Assembly: GCA_008360975.2 (NCBI GenBank)
Contig: CM039182.1
Location: forward strand, 20,618,324-20,682,323
DNA length: 64,000 nt
Origin: Lichenostomus cassidix
Taxonomy: Eukaryota; Chordata; Aves; Passeriformes; Meliphagidae
Reading direction: 5' to 3'
Below, one piece after another: positions 13,901 to 25,900 of this stretch. The notes below the pieces were generated by a model. It was given only the letters and a program-made list of their open reading frames with translations. It was not told the origin of the DNA and made no database searches. Each line of letters begins with the position of its first letter. Positions within the stretch are counted from its first letter, which is position 1. A program made the translations under genes and the position numbers.

Positions 13901-16900
13901 TGATAAATAGCTCCTAGGAAAACTTACAAAAAAAGCTATTATTTAATTTCGAGCAATGCCCAAGTTCTACTGAGCCTTCTTCATTTAGCAGCTGGATTTT
14001 TATATCACCCTAAGACTTTGAAGCTGTTTTTGCCACTGTAGTGATGATAGCTTTCCTACTTCTCAACTGATACCAGTCTATGTTAAATTTTACATTTTGG
14101 TTCACTTCCTAGCCAGTCCCTACAAGTAAAACTAGCTGATGCCTTTAGGATGCATAACCTCATTTGTATGTGTGGTGATGCATATGGCACTTCTGCTCCT
14201 TGCCTCCAAATAAAGCTGCATTCCAGTCTATTCTCTCTTAATTGAGTTGTTATGTCTCTGTAAAGAGCATTTCAGTTCTGGCTTTGGCAGCAACCCTTCA
14301 CCTTTTGAAGAACGTTCTCTGTGACCTCTGGGGTGTGTATAGTAGATGTGGATATTTGTTGCAAATGAAGGATTACAGCCACAGGAGGAACTGGAGTTGC
14401 ACATTCTTATTTCAGAGCATCCAATTTGAAATGCATTCTGGTCATGTGTGGAAGACCTATATGTCCAAATTATAATGATACAGTTACATAGTACATCAGT
14501 AGGATTGTGTGAAGTGTCTTTTCTCTTTTAAAAGACGATCTCCAAAGGAACCTTACTGACACATAAGATCAAATTTCTTTTTGAACCAACTCCACACTGA
14601 GATTCTCTGCCTGGCATCCAGTTTGAACAACCAGTTGTGAGACTCCTGTTTCCTCTGTAAAATTGAAATTGGGCAATGGATTCAGAAGTCAGCTAGGGAG
14701 ATGGGAATCAGTTTCACAGATCCCATCAACCTTGTTTTCTTAGGAAGCCATTTTGGAAAAGCTGATGTCTTCAAAGCCACTGATTATAGCATTGAAAAAT
14801 ATATACTTTTCTCTGTAATACAAGACTGGATTAAATAAACTTCAGTTCTCCAGATCCTATTAAGTTACAGCAAGTTAAAAAGTTGATAAATAATCAGTGT
14901 TTGTGTATTGTTTCTAGGTAAATTTTTAAGAAAGTTAGTATTACAATATGTAATTTTTCCACGTATCCCTCAACAGTGGTAGTGTAGAACCATAAAGCAG
15001 TTCGAATGCATGCAGATTTCATTTCTCATGGCACTGGGCCTTTCAGGGTGTGATTTTTGTAAAAATTCATAGCCAGGATTTCAGTGTGGCTTAGCCATTA
15101 TGTTCTGCTTTTGATTTGTAGAATGAAAACTTCTGGAATGTTTTCATTAAAACTTATGAAGAATATTTTTTGCCTCTGAGGGTAAACATGGGATCTTAAA
15201 ATAACTGGTACTACTGATGAGAATAACTTTTCAAAGTAATATAAAATGACTTGTTTGTGTATCACAAGAGCCAATGAGTGAAACATGATTTTTGGGACAT
15301 GTTGTACTTAGTATTGGAAATAATTATTGTAATTAACTGTTTATAGGATTCCCTTATATGGAACTCTCAATGCATGGGTTACATCAAAATACAATTCATA
15401 AAGCTGGAGTGGGGAATATATTTTGGCACATACGGTGAAATATCAGTTTGGGCAGCTGAAGTATGTTTTTGTTAGATGTTTATCACATTTTCAGCCTTAT
15501 TGCATGACGGAGCTATGGGGTTTTTTTCCCCTAGATACAAATAAATGGACATTCAGATTTATCTGGATATTGGAAATGAATGACAAGTTAGAGGTTGTAT
15601 GGAATTTGTATATAAAGGATCTTACGTATTTAACTTTTCATAGGACAACAGTTTCTGTGAAAAGTTAGAATTATTTTACAGATAAGAGAGGAGGGGTTTT
15701 TGGTCATCTCTCTAAGGTAGACTTTTCTAAGGTTCCTCCTGAAGTTACTTGCTTAGAATGTCAGGAAATCACATTTAGTGAATAAAAAGCATATGTAACA
15801 ATATGTAACACTGTTAATATTACATGTTAACAATATTGTTAATATGTAACAATGTTCATTATATGTAATTATATTGTTAATATGTAACAATTTGGAGGCT
15901 TTACCATGTTTAGAAGTTCTGTTGAAGGAGAATTTTCAGTATTGAGTAATGCTTTCAGTGTCTTCATCTCTAAGTTCTTCCCATATACACATACATGAAC
16001 CAAAAATCTAAGGACCTGGAAAATTAAAATGCTAGCAAAAATACACACTATTTGCAATTGGATTATCAAAACAAATTGTTGGTTTTTGCAGAAGTGCTTT
16101 AAAAAATCTGTTTTGCATCCCATGAAACTGTGGAAAGTACTACATTAACAAGATAATTTGTGGGGAGGGAGGACAACGCAAATGGTAGTCTTTAGTCTTG
16201 GATTACATTAAGATTGTTTGGAAATAAATGCATACTGGTAAACCAAAGTAGAACTATGTAGTTTACATTTGAAATTATATGTCTGTGCCATTGGAAATTA
16301 CTTTGGGTTGTATCCTTCCATACCATTGGAAATTTTAAGAGCTCTCTCTTGTTACACAGGCTTTGTGAGCTGCTAATTCATCCATAAGAAGCTACCACTA
16401 TACTATCCCTTCATCAGAGTTAAATCCTAAATATTGAAATCACTAATCATCATGTTACTAGTAAGCTCTGTGTGCTATGGCATTATCAATTTTAAACTGA
16501 GAAGTATTAGCATTAGTAAGTACTGTGATAATATAATCTACTCCTGCTTTGTACATTTTGTATTCCAAATTATTTGAGAGTTGGTCACATATTACAGAAT
16601 TTCATTCTGTATGTATGTACCTCATATAATAACATGTGTTACCCATAATAACAGGGTATGTGCTCAACAACTGCACAACTTCATACATTATTTGGCATCA
16701 TGAAACTAATTGTGTTGAGCTAATGTGGTCTTTTTATCTGGAAGTACTTTAAAGGCATTTAGAACATATGTACACATGAAGACACACTGTTTAAATACTG
16801 GTTTTCTGTAAATGTTCTATTTATGATTCATCTATAAAATCACTTAAAAATTTTCTTTACACGGTAGGTTTGTTCCAATTACGTCATATTTATGGATCCT

Positions 16901-19900
16901 TAAAATTACATTGTGATACTGAATTAATGTAAACATCTAGCATTTGTATTTCCAGTATGTAAAGCAACCAATTTTCAAGTTATTCTCACCAGAAGAGATT
17001 AGCAGGACAAAAGGACTCCTCCCAAATTAGTTTCTTCTGTGTACTTTCCCACTTGGAGCTCTTGGAATTGAAGTTTTCAATTAGCTTTTGTCCCACAACA
17101 TCCATGTAAAAAGACTTGCATAAAATTTGTCTAGAAGTTTGTGAAATAATCTTTAACATATTTCTTGACTGTTTTACGTTGCTATCAGAAAAATTGCCAA
17201 ATTACCTTAACTTTTCTTCTCTTGTATTGAAATTTTCATTAATTTAGGTTCCAACTGGGTGTAGTGTGGCTAAATATTTTTCTTAGTAATCTGTATCTGA
17301 AAGTTGTCTTTGTTTTCCCCCTCCCTGTCCTATAGGATATGGCCCTGGTTGCTCCTGAAGCGCCTTCAGAACAAGCAAGAAGGGTTTTCCAGACATATGA
17401 CCCTGAGGGTAAGGGCTGTACTTCGTGATGAAATAAGACTTTTGTAATAGAAATGTACTCATTAAGAGAGGAGTGAAATGCCTAGCACTTAAGAAATGCT
17501 CAATATGGGAGTCAGTTTATAAGTGACATTGTGCCCCCTGATCTACTGGAAGGTCTCCTTGCCCACGGCAGACAGGTTGGAACTAAATGATCTTTAAGGT
17601 CCCTTCCAACTCAAACCATTCTGTAATTCTATGAAGAAATTACCTGAGAACTCTGCAGTAAGTGAAGTTGTGCAATAGGAACTAGAGTTTTTAAGAGATG
17701 GTTTTAACCTTGTAATGTTCTTTGTAATTAACATAAAGCTTAAATATACTTTTATTTCTCCAATATTAAATATTCATAAAATAACTGATCTGATATGATT
17801 CATTCTTCATGAGATTTTGTTCTTGAATGTATGCAGCATACACGGAAAATTTTCTTCTGTTTTGGAAAACAGAGGATGTCTAGCATTCAGGTACTGTTTT
17901 AACTAATCAAAAGGGAAAAACTGTACAGTTATTATTCCAAGGTACCTAGTGGAAAACTCTATACAAAGATTGAATTCTTAGCAAGTATTAAGCTTCTAAG
18001 TGTATGACTGATAAATCCACAGTTTCTGTATTGCACTCTTCTTTTTTATTATTTAAGTGTGAAAGAAGCTTTTGAAAACTGCTTTCCTTCTAGAACCCCA
18101 CCATTTGCTTGCAAATTTTACATGTAAAGATATGTAGTATTTGGTTTTTTGAGTGAAGTTTGTTCTCCTGGAAAGCATTTTGTTTCTTTTCCTCACAAGA
18201 AGCTTTGCTACTTCTTCAGATAATGGTTTTATACCTGATACCCTCCTAGAAGATGTAATGAAGGCTCTGGACCTTGTTTCAGATCCTGAATAGTAAGTAT
18301 AATAAAATTAAATACTTCAGAAATATCAATTAATCACATTAATTATAATTAAAGGCTTTTTTCTGGATTCAATTAACCACATATCTATTATAATTTCAGG
18401 TTGGTTTTGGTTTCTTTTTTCTAGTTTGGATTTTTTTTCCTAGTTTACATTCTGGGTGTAGAATGTTATTTGGAAATATTTTAGTCGGCTTTAAATTAAA
18501 GGGGAGGAATTAAAGTCAAGATGTCTCTAACTCTAGTAGTGATAACTAGAAGCAAAAAGATGCTCAGACCTACTGCATTACTATATATTGAAGAGACAGT
18601 TGGGATTCTATTTCTGTATATTAATTAGGGTGAAACTGTGTGACAGAAGAGCCAAAGAGTCAGAGTATTCAGAGGCAAATCTGAATTACCCATGGATGTT
18701 TCTGCAGAGTTTGAAGCTGAAACTGCTTCAGTTACAGTTTTGTTTCCACCAGCACTCAGGACCTAAAGTAATTACCATTTATTTTCAGAAATGACACATT
18801 GATTCTCAGGATTAGAGTTAAAACTCAAATGTTTTAGATCTAATGTGGACAGACAAGACTATGTGACAACAGTTACCCTTTGGTTTCAAAACTTATTTGT
18901 GACTAAATGCTTAAACCAGAAAGGAGAGCCGAGTGCTTGAACTTTTTTACTGCTCCAAAAGATGCTTCTGTTCTCTTGTAAACATTTGGTCTAGTTTAGT
19001 TGGGTCAAAGCTGGAATGACTGTGGAGACGGCAAGTTTACTTACCACAGCCATCTGAAATGTGATTGAGCCCATTTTCTGTCCTTTTAAATGTTTGAAAT
19101 ATAATGAAGTTTACTGAGTTGTTCTCTGAAGGATAGGAGTGAAAACTGCAATAAAGACATATCCAAACCAAAAGAAAGTACGAGACAAAAGGCTCACATT
19201 CACATTATGACAATACGTGGTGAAATCTGCAAAATATTTTTTTTAAGGAAGGGAAAGGAAAAAAAGCCACTGATTAATGGATCTGAGAAGCTTTCTTTCA
19301 CCTTTTTGTTCTGCTGTCTCAATAAATATGCAGAAATCCTCTTTCTTTACTCAGCATTTTTTCCATTTGGCTGTTTGGCTTGCAGAGCATTTGTAGCACA
19401 GCCCTGTCCTATTTTATTGTGCAGAGCACATCAACTATAAAGTGATGTATGAAGAGCCAATCAAAAGGTTTGCGATATTGAAAAGCCATGATCAAACCAT
19501 GTAGTATGCAGTCTTCAATCATCTCCTCTTAAATAAATATATTGCCTAATACTATTATCTTGAGAACCTACTCTCTTTTTGTTCTAGATATTCTGTCTAT
19601 TTAATGTGGAACACAAGTATAAATAACATATTTCAGACTACATACAGGCTTTTCTGCTTGTTTTTTTGTTCATAAGTAAAATTAAAGGCCTTGTCTCCAA
19701 ATGTACTATTTAAATTTGTGATGATCTAATCCAAGGCTTTAGGATTCTCAGAATTTTAGGATGTATAATGATCAGACTTGATTAGAATTTTAGAACTGTG
19801 GAGGGGAAAACTCTGTAGAGCAGACATGAATTAGCAAGGTGACTTAGCCAGTACTGAATGCCATTGCATGTTTTTTAGCAAAATTTTCTAGTCTTTTAGT

Positions 19901-22900
19901 AAATATATCTTAGAACCCACCTGTCTCATTTGTTTTGCCTGTTTCTAAAAATCATTTGATGCTCTTTAGGGCACCAGTTTGAGCACATCTGTCTATCTAG
20001 GTTTAGCTTGTTTAAAACATTTTATCTTCTCTATCTGTTTGACCAATAGTGGAGGCTTTTGTCCCACACACTTCTCAGCCATAACAGTACAAAGACCATC
20101 ACCCCGACACTTGTAACCTCCTCATTTCAGGTGCCAGGCTTTGCACTGAGGAGTCTGAAACACAAGGACACATACATGTTCAGTAGCTCTGCTGAGGTAC
20201 CAGTAACATTGGAAGGTGTTAGGGATTTGCTGAAGGAAAAAGCCTCAGCTGAAACACACCACAATCCAAGTTTATTAAGTCTACCCTCCTGCTTAATTGA
20301 TTGAATTTTGTACACTGGCCATATTTAAAAACTTAGCATGGCTCTGTATTTTTAAATAGTTCTTGTATTTCTTTAGTGAGAAATACCTTGCTTTAATTTT
20401 TTACAGAATTTTAAGTGCATTTTAAAAATTATCTGGTTAACAAAACATGGTTCTGTTTGCAAACACAAAGTTTTTGCAACTCTATTGCAGCATTTCAAGA
20501 ATTTGGTCAGGTTTCAAACAGCCACTGAAATACCTAAAATTTTGCATTTTGAGAGTAGTGAGATTGAGGAATGGAAGGATTGAAGTCCAGTACCTTGCAA
20601 ATCCTCAGTTGTGGTTTCACTTGAGTAGTGAACATTTTAAAAGATAATAGATTAGCATAGTTCATGGGATATCACATGCAGTGTAACGAATTTTAAAATT
20701 CTTCTGAGGATCTTAACAGAGTCACTCTCTTAAGATTTGCATAATACATCCTCTGTGTGCTGAGGAAGAAACAAAAATAATCCAAATAATTTGCTATTAG
20801 TACTATGTTAGGACCAAGAAAGGAAGTTACTTAAAGATGAAGACACATAAGTGATAGCCAAAAGGACAAAATGCTTCTGTGAAACAATCAAAAAGACCTT
20901 GGAAATGACACCTTCTGCCCGCAGCCCCCAGCAAAAGAGACCTGGGGTGGTTGAAGGCCTAAGCAGTAAAAGAGGCATCTATGAGAAGCTAAGATTGTGT
21001 CTTCTGAAAGGAAAACGTAGTGCCTACATGAAAAAAAAAAGGGAGGAGTCTGGATTTGTGGAATGTTAAATGTAAATACAGTATAAAACAGAGTTCAAAT
21101 CTTCTGTAGACTACTCAGCAAAGTTATAAAATAAAGAATGAATAGTATTCTTCTGAGCCCATCAGTGCCAAAGGGTTTGCAAGAGGTTTGTAGTTCTGAT
21201 GGATGACTTTCAATGTTTAAAAGTATTCAAAGTCTATTAGAAAAGTGCAGTGAGTACTTCGTGTTCACCACATAAGGTGGTAATGACCAGTTCTACTCAT
21301 CACTGGAGAAGATTACTGAGAGGTTCTGCACTTAAGCCTTTTTATGGGTAGTCAGAGTAACTAAGATTTTGAAGTGTCAGAATAAGTAAAAGACTCCAAA
21401 AATCCTGAAGAAACATCAGAACAATGTTGCTGAACTATTTTAGGTTACCTACCACTGTGAACTGTGCTGCTACCAAACAGTATCAGAATGAGAAGATGCA
21501 AATGAGCTATAGCACTTAGAAATAGATTTGAAGGCCAATCTAGGGAAAATTCACATGTAAATATTTGATGTGTAAACATGGAATAGGAAGGAAGGATTTT
21601 GTAGATAAAGAACTGATGAAAGAATAAAAACATCACTTTTTCATAATGGAGGGAGATAATTAAAGGAATTTTACAGGAATTTGTACTAAGTCTGTGAACT
21701 TGGTCATTGTTTCAGCAAGGATTTGACAGTAGAGATTTGTATGATGGTTTACTGCTGATACAAAAGTGTTCAAAATGTTAAAAAAACCAGCGTGTAAGAA
21801 GAGCATGAGAAGTTACTAGAAGATCAGTAACAGAGAAGTCTCAGTACAGGAAATGTAGATTGGTTGCTCAGGGGATAAAGCAATCCTGATTTCACATATA
21901 CATTGTTGGTCTGTGAACTAGTTATTACTGGTGAGGAAGCAGATCTTAGATTTAAACTGATAGTAATAGACATATGGAGTGGAATTCATAGGAATTATGT
22001 CATTGTATAAATGCCTGATGTTTCACTCCATCTTGGAAAAAGAATATTTTAGAAAGGTATCAGGAAGGTAACAAGGCTAATTGAAGATAGGGAATGCTAT
22101 TAGTTCAAGGAAAAGCTAGGTTAGTACTGTTTGACGTGGAAAAGATAGAGAACCATTGACACAGTAAATAGGGAATGATTTTTAATTGTGTCACACAATA
22201 CAAAAATGAGGTGTCATCAAACTGAATTATCAGGTGGCAGGTTCAAAACAGAGAAGACACTCCCAGAATCCATAGTTTAATTCTAATTTTTTGAGTGGAG
22301 TTTATTAAGAGCCAGAAGTATACATGGGTTCAAAGCCAATTAGGCACATGCATGGAAAGAAAAATATATATCTTTGTGTTTTAGATACTGCCTGTCACTG
22401 AAGATGTCTTTGAGCAGCAGACTGCTGGAAATGGGGAGGGTAAACTAAGGATGTGTGTTTGCCCTGTTGTACTCTATCGTAAGCATCCACTACTGACCAG
22501 TGTCAGGAACAGGATTGTGGGCAAGACACTCTGTTGGTTTGACCCTAAGAGGACGTTCTTGTGTACGGTACAACTTGTAACTAAAGCAGAGGGCTAGGTA
22601 GATGCAAATAGATAGAATCTCCTGCCTGTAGAAATGCATTGCTTAAATAGAAATGTAGACTTAAAATTGACATTAGTTTGTGGTGACCTGAAATTAAACC
22701 ATAGTCATGCAGTAAGGCTTCCAGATTAGTATTGTTGGTATTTCCATTGTTTGTTGGTTCTGGCTTCTTTGATATCAAGTACGTGATGTAACTAAGAAAT
22801 GTATCTGTAAAATTTAATTTTATTTCTGCGTACTTAGAAAATCTTGGAAAGTTTTCAAATCTCTGTTTAAAAACAGGTTGTTTGGCAGTGACAGAGCTAT

Positions 22901-25900
22901 ATTTTAAAGATAACCGGTTTCTGTGTCTTTAAAAAATGCTTGCAAGACGGCAAAATGCCTTTTGGGCTGTAAACCTGGTTTTAGATTATATGGGTTTCAA
23001 ATTATTTTACCAAATATGGTGGTCCTTCAGAATTATCACTTATTTAATTTAAAATAACAGATTACTTTTATTTAAAAATAACCATGTTTTGGCAACTTGC
23101 ATGCCATTCTGGTGCAGTTGTCACTTACGATTAAAAATAGAATAGTATTGCTATACTTGGCAGTCAGTACTATGGTAGCACAGCATAACTTAGTCATGCA
23201 AGAATAAAAGTGTCTTACTCATAGTTTTATATTCAATGTTTTTATCTTAGTGTAAACCTCATGAAGACCAAATTAGATCCAGAAGGACTGGGCATCATAC
23301 TACTGGGTCCTTTTCTGCAAGAATTTTTCCCTGAGCAGGTAATCAATATAGCTTTATTGTTGCAGAGCATTATCTCTTCTGTTTGGCTTTGACATTCATT
23401 AAACACTTTCATCAATATCACAGGAGTAATTTTTAATAATTATTGGTTCATTTGACTCAGCTGATCAGCAAATAACTTCTGTATTACACTGCAAATGGTA
23501 GACTACTGTTTCATATAACATGTCCATGATTTTGTCAGCGTTACACTGGAAGGAAACTCCATTGCAGTGACAAGTTCTGAATTTAATTTCAGGAAATATA
23601 TAATAATTTTGCATATGGAATTAAATTGTTTCCCTACTCAGAAAGTTCATCTGAGTTTGGTTTTTCTGAGAATGAATGACTACTCTGGTTTTATTAATAT
23701 TAAAAATATTGCTAGCAAATGGGAAAAAGTTGCAAACATATTTAAAACTATTTTTGTGTATATTTCTTACTAATGTAAAATATTTGACAGTTTAACAAAA
23801 GTCATTATGGATTCAGGTTTAACATATGTGGAAGTTAGGGTACTGGAAAATGGTCTTCCATTTCTCAGTCTGTTCCATATATTCTTTGAGACTGCACCAC
23901 TGCTGAGAGGCCAGTGTTAACTTAGCACTGCTGTCCTCTTTTCCCTTTGCCTTGGATCCCATTTTCCTGCCCTCATGCTGCCCTCCTGCCACCAGGAGCC
24001 TCTTTAAACAGATATGTGGTAAGCCAATACAGGGAGCTGGTCTGGATAAGAGCTCTCTTTGCTCTCTTTGTCAGGGCTTGTTCCATGGCCATGCACATGC
24101 TGTATTGGCAAAAGAGAGCAGGTTTACCTGGGGATAGAAGGTTAGGCTGGTGGAAGCAGGAGAAGGGCTGAGAGGAGTGCTTCTTTAAAGGCTTTTGTAG
24201 CTAATGAGTCACTGAAACTGTGGCTTAATTTTTACAGTCAAGGAAACGTGAAACTGATGGGTTTTAAGTGCCTTCAGCAAGATTCTTTTTGTTAAGGATT
24301 GTGCAGCACTGGGTATAGTATTATATACTATGAAACATTCTGATCAGTCAGAGGATAATAGAATTGCACTGCCAAAGATGGTAGAGACTGAATATATCAT
24401 TCAGAGGCTTTCATCATCTAGAGGAAAGAGAAAGAAGAGTTAGTGTTCATTTTCTCTGGACTTTTAGAATTGCATCCACATTGTATTTTTGCCAGCTGTT
24501 TCTTCTTCCTTTCATTTGTTTATCCAGAAGTGGAAATATATGTACAATTGAATATAATTTATTTCTTATAATTACTATTATATAATAATTATCTTGCAAA
24601 TCTGGAAGACTCCACTGCCTAATTTTAGGCCCAGATTCTTAGAATGAAGTTCAGAAAGCCAAAGAACATCCCCCATAATTGGCTGTGCCTAAACTGTCCA
24701 GTACCATGGGCCATAGGTAGCTGGAGGAGAAAAGAGCCACTGTATGGGGCTGCTGCCTCTCTTGCCTGTCACTAAGGGGCATCAATGGCTGAAGAGGGGA
24801 AGCTGGAGAACAAAGCATAGTGGAATCATGGGCAGAACCCTGCTTTGGTCACCTACAGAGTTGGTGGGGATACTCTTTGCCTGCTGTAAAGTTGGAACCC
24901 CAAAGTCAATGAGTGTTTGTCAAATGCTAATCCCCTGCTACATGTGATTCCCCACCATTCAGTTTTGCCTGTCCTGTAAAACATTCACTGGCTCCAGTAC
25001 AAAACATGGGAATTGTTACTGCCTTATGGGTGCTATTTGAGCAATCGGCATGTTTTGGACTGGAACCTGCCAGTATCCATTTCTTCAATCTGTCTGTACT
25101 CTGTGGATTAGGTAGCAGTAGCCCTTACCCATATTGACACCTTGCTCAGAATTCTTTGGGAAAGTGAAATTCTGCAGAAATGAAGGATAATGTCTTTCTT
25201 TCAAATACTATGAGGAAATAGCAGATGCCAGTGATGGTTGGAACTGTTGATGTTAATATTTGAACATGTAGCTAGGGCTTGGAGATCCAGATTCGATTCC
25301 TTCTTCACTGATAATATTCAAACCTCTATTCTACTCTCCCAGAAAGTACTCCACCTCAAAAGTAGAAAGATATATCAGCTTTCCTTCTGAAAGCTGCTGG
25401 CTTAGAAGAAAATTATTCAAAGCTATTCAGCCTGACAGAGCAAGCCCAACTCTTTACAGCTTAGGACAGTCACCTGGAGAGGGGGATTCCTGAATTCCCA
25501 ACTGGCTCTTTTTTTTTTTTTTATTTTTTGGAACAGTAACTGCACAAAATTTTTAACTTCCATGTGACAGCAACTGGAAAACAGCATTTCTTTGCCTTCT
25601 GGGTGAGCGTAACTTCCTCAGGGAAAAGAATGTGTCCTCCTTCTTTCCCAGCAAAGCTTATTTTTGTTTATCTCTGTGAAGCAACTCCTGCAAGCAGAGT
25701 TACCTCTTATCTTTCTTTTCACCCCCCTCCCTCCACTGAATAGCCTGGATGACTGTGAGGGACCCATAGAGAGATAGAGTTTGAATCATTCAAGAGTAGA
25801 AAAATGAATGAGGGTTTTTGTTATTTGATGGATGTACTGTAACCTGAGCAGATTTATTCTCATTCCAACCTTTACTTCCATGTGCTTAAAGAAGGGATAA

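Larger units (their letters stand above)
406..17335. other. MINDY3: MINDY3 intron, about 16.9 kb
   Basis: The flanking exons are adjacent in the human protein, so no MINDY3 exon is missing. It contains poly-T (4596-4617), two TA microsatellites, a tandem palindrome (5093-5126) and an AT-rich repeat patch (15790-15892). Its open frames (longest 120 codons, at 13230-13592) look like chance: they have no recognisable domain, and several overlap on both strands. Confidence 0.85.
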
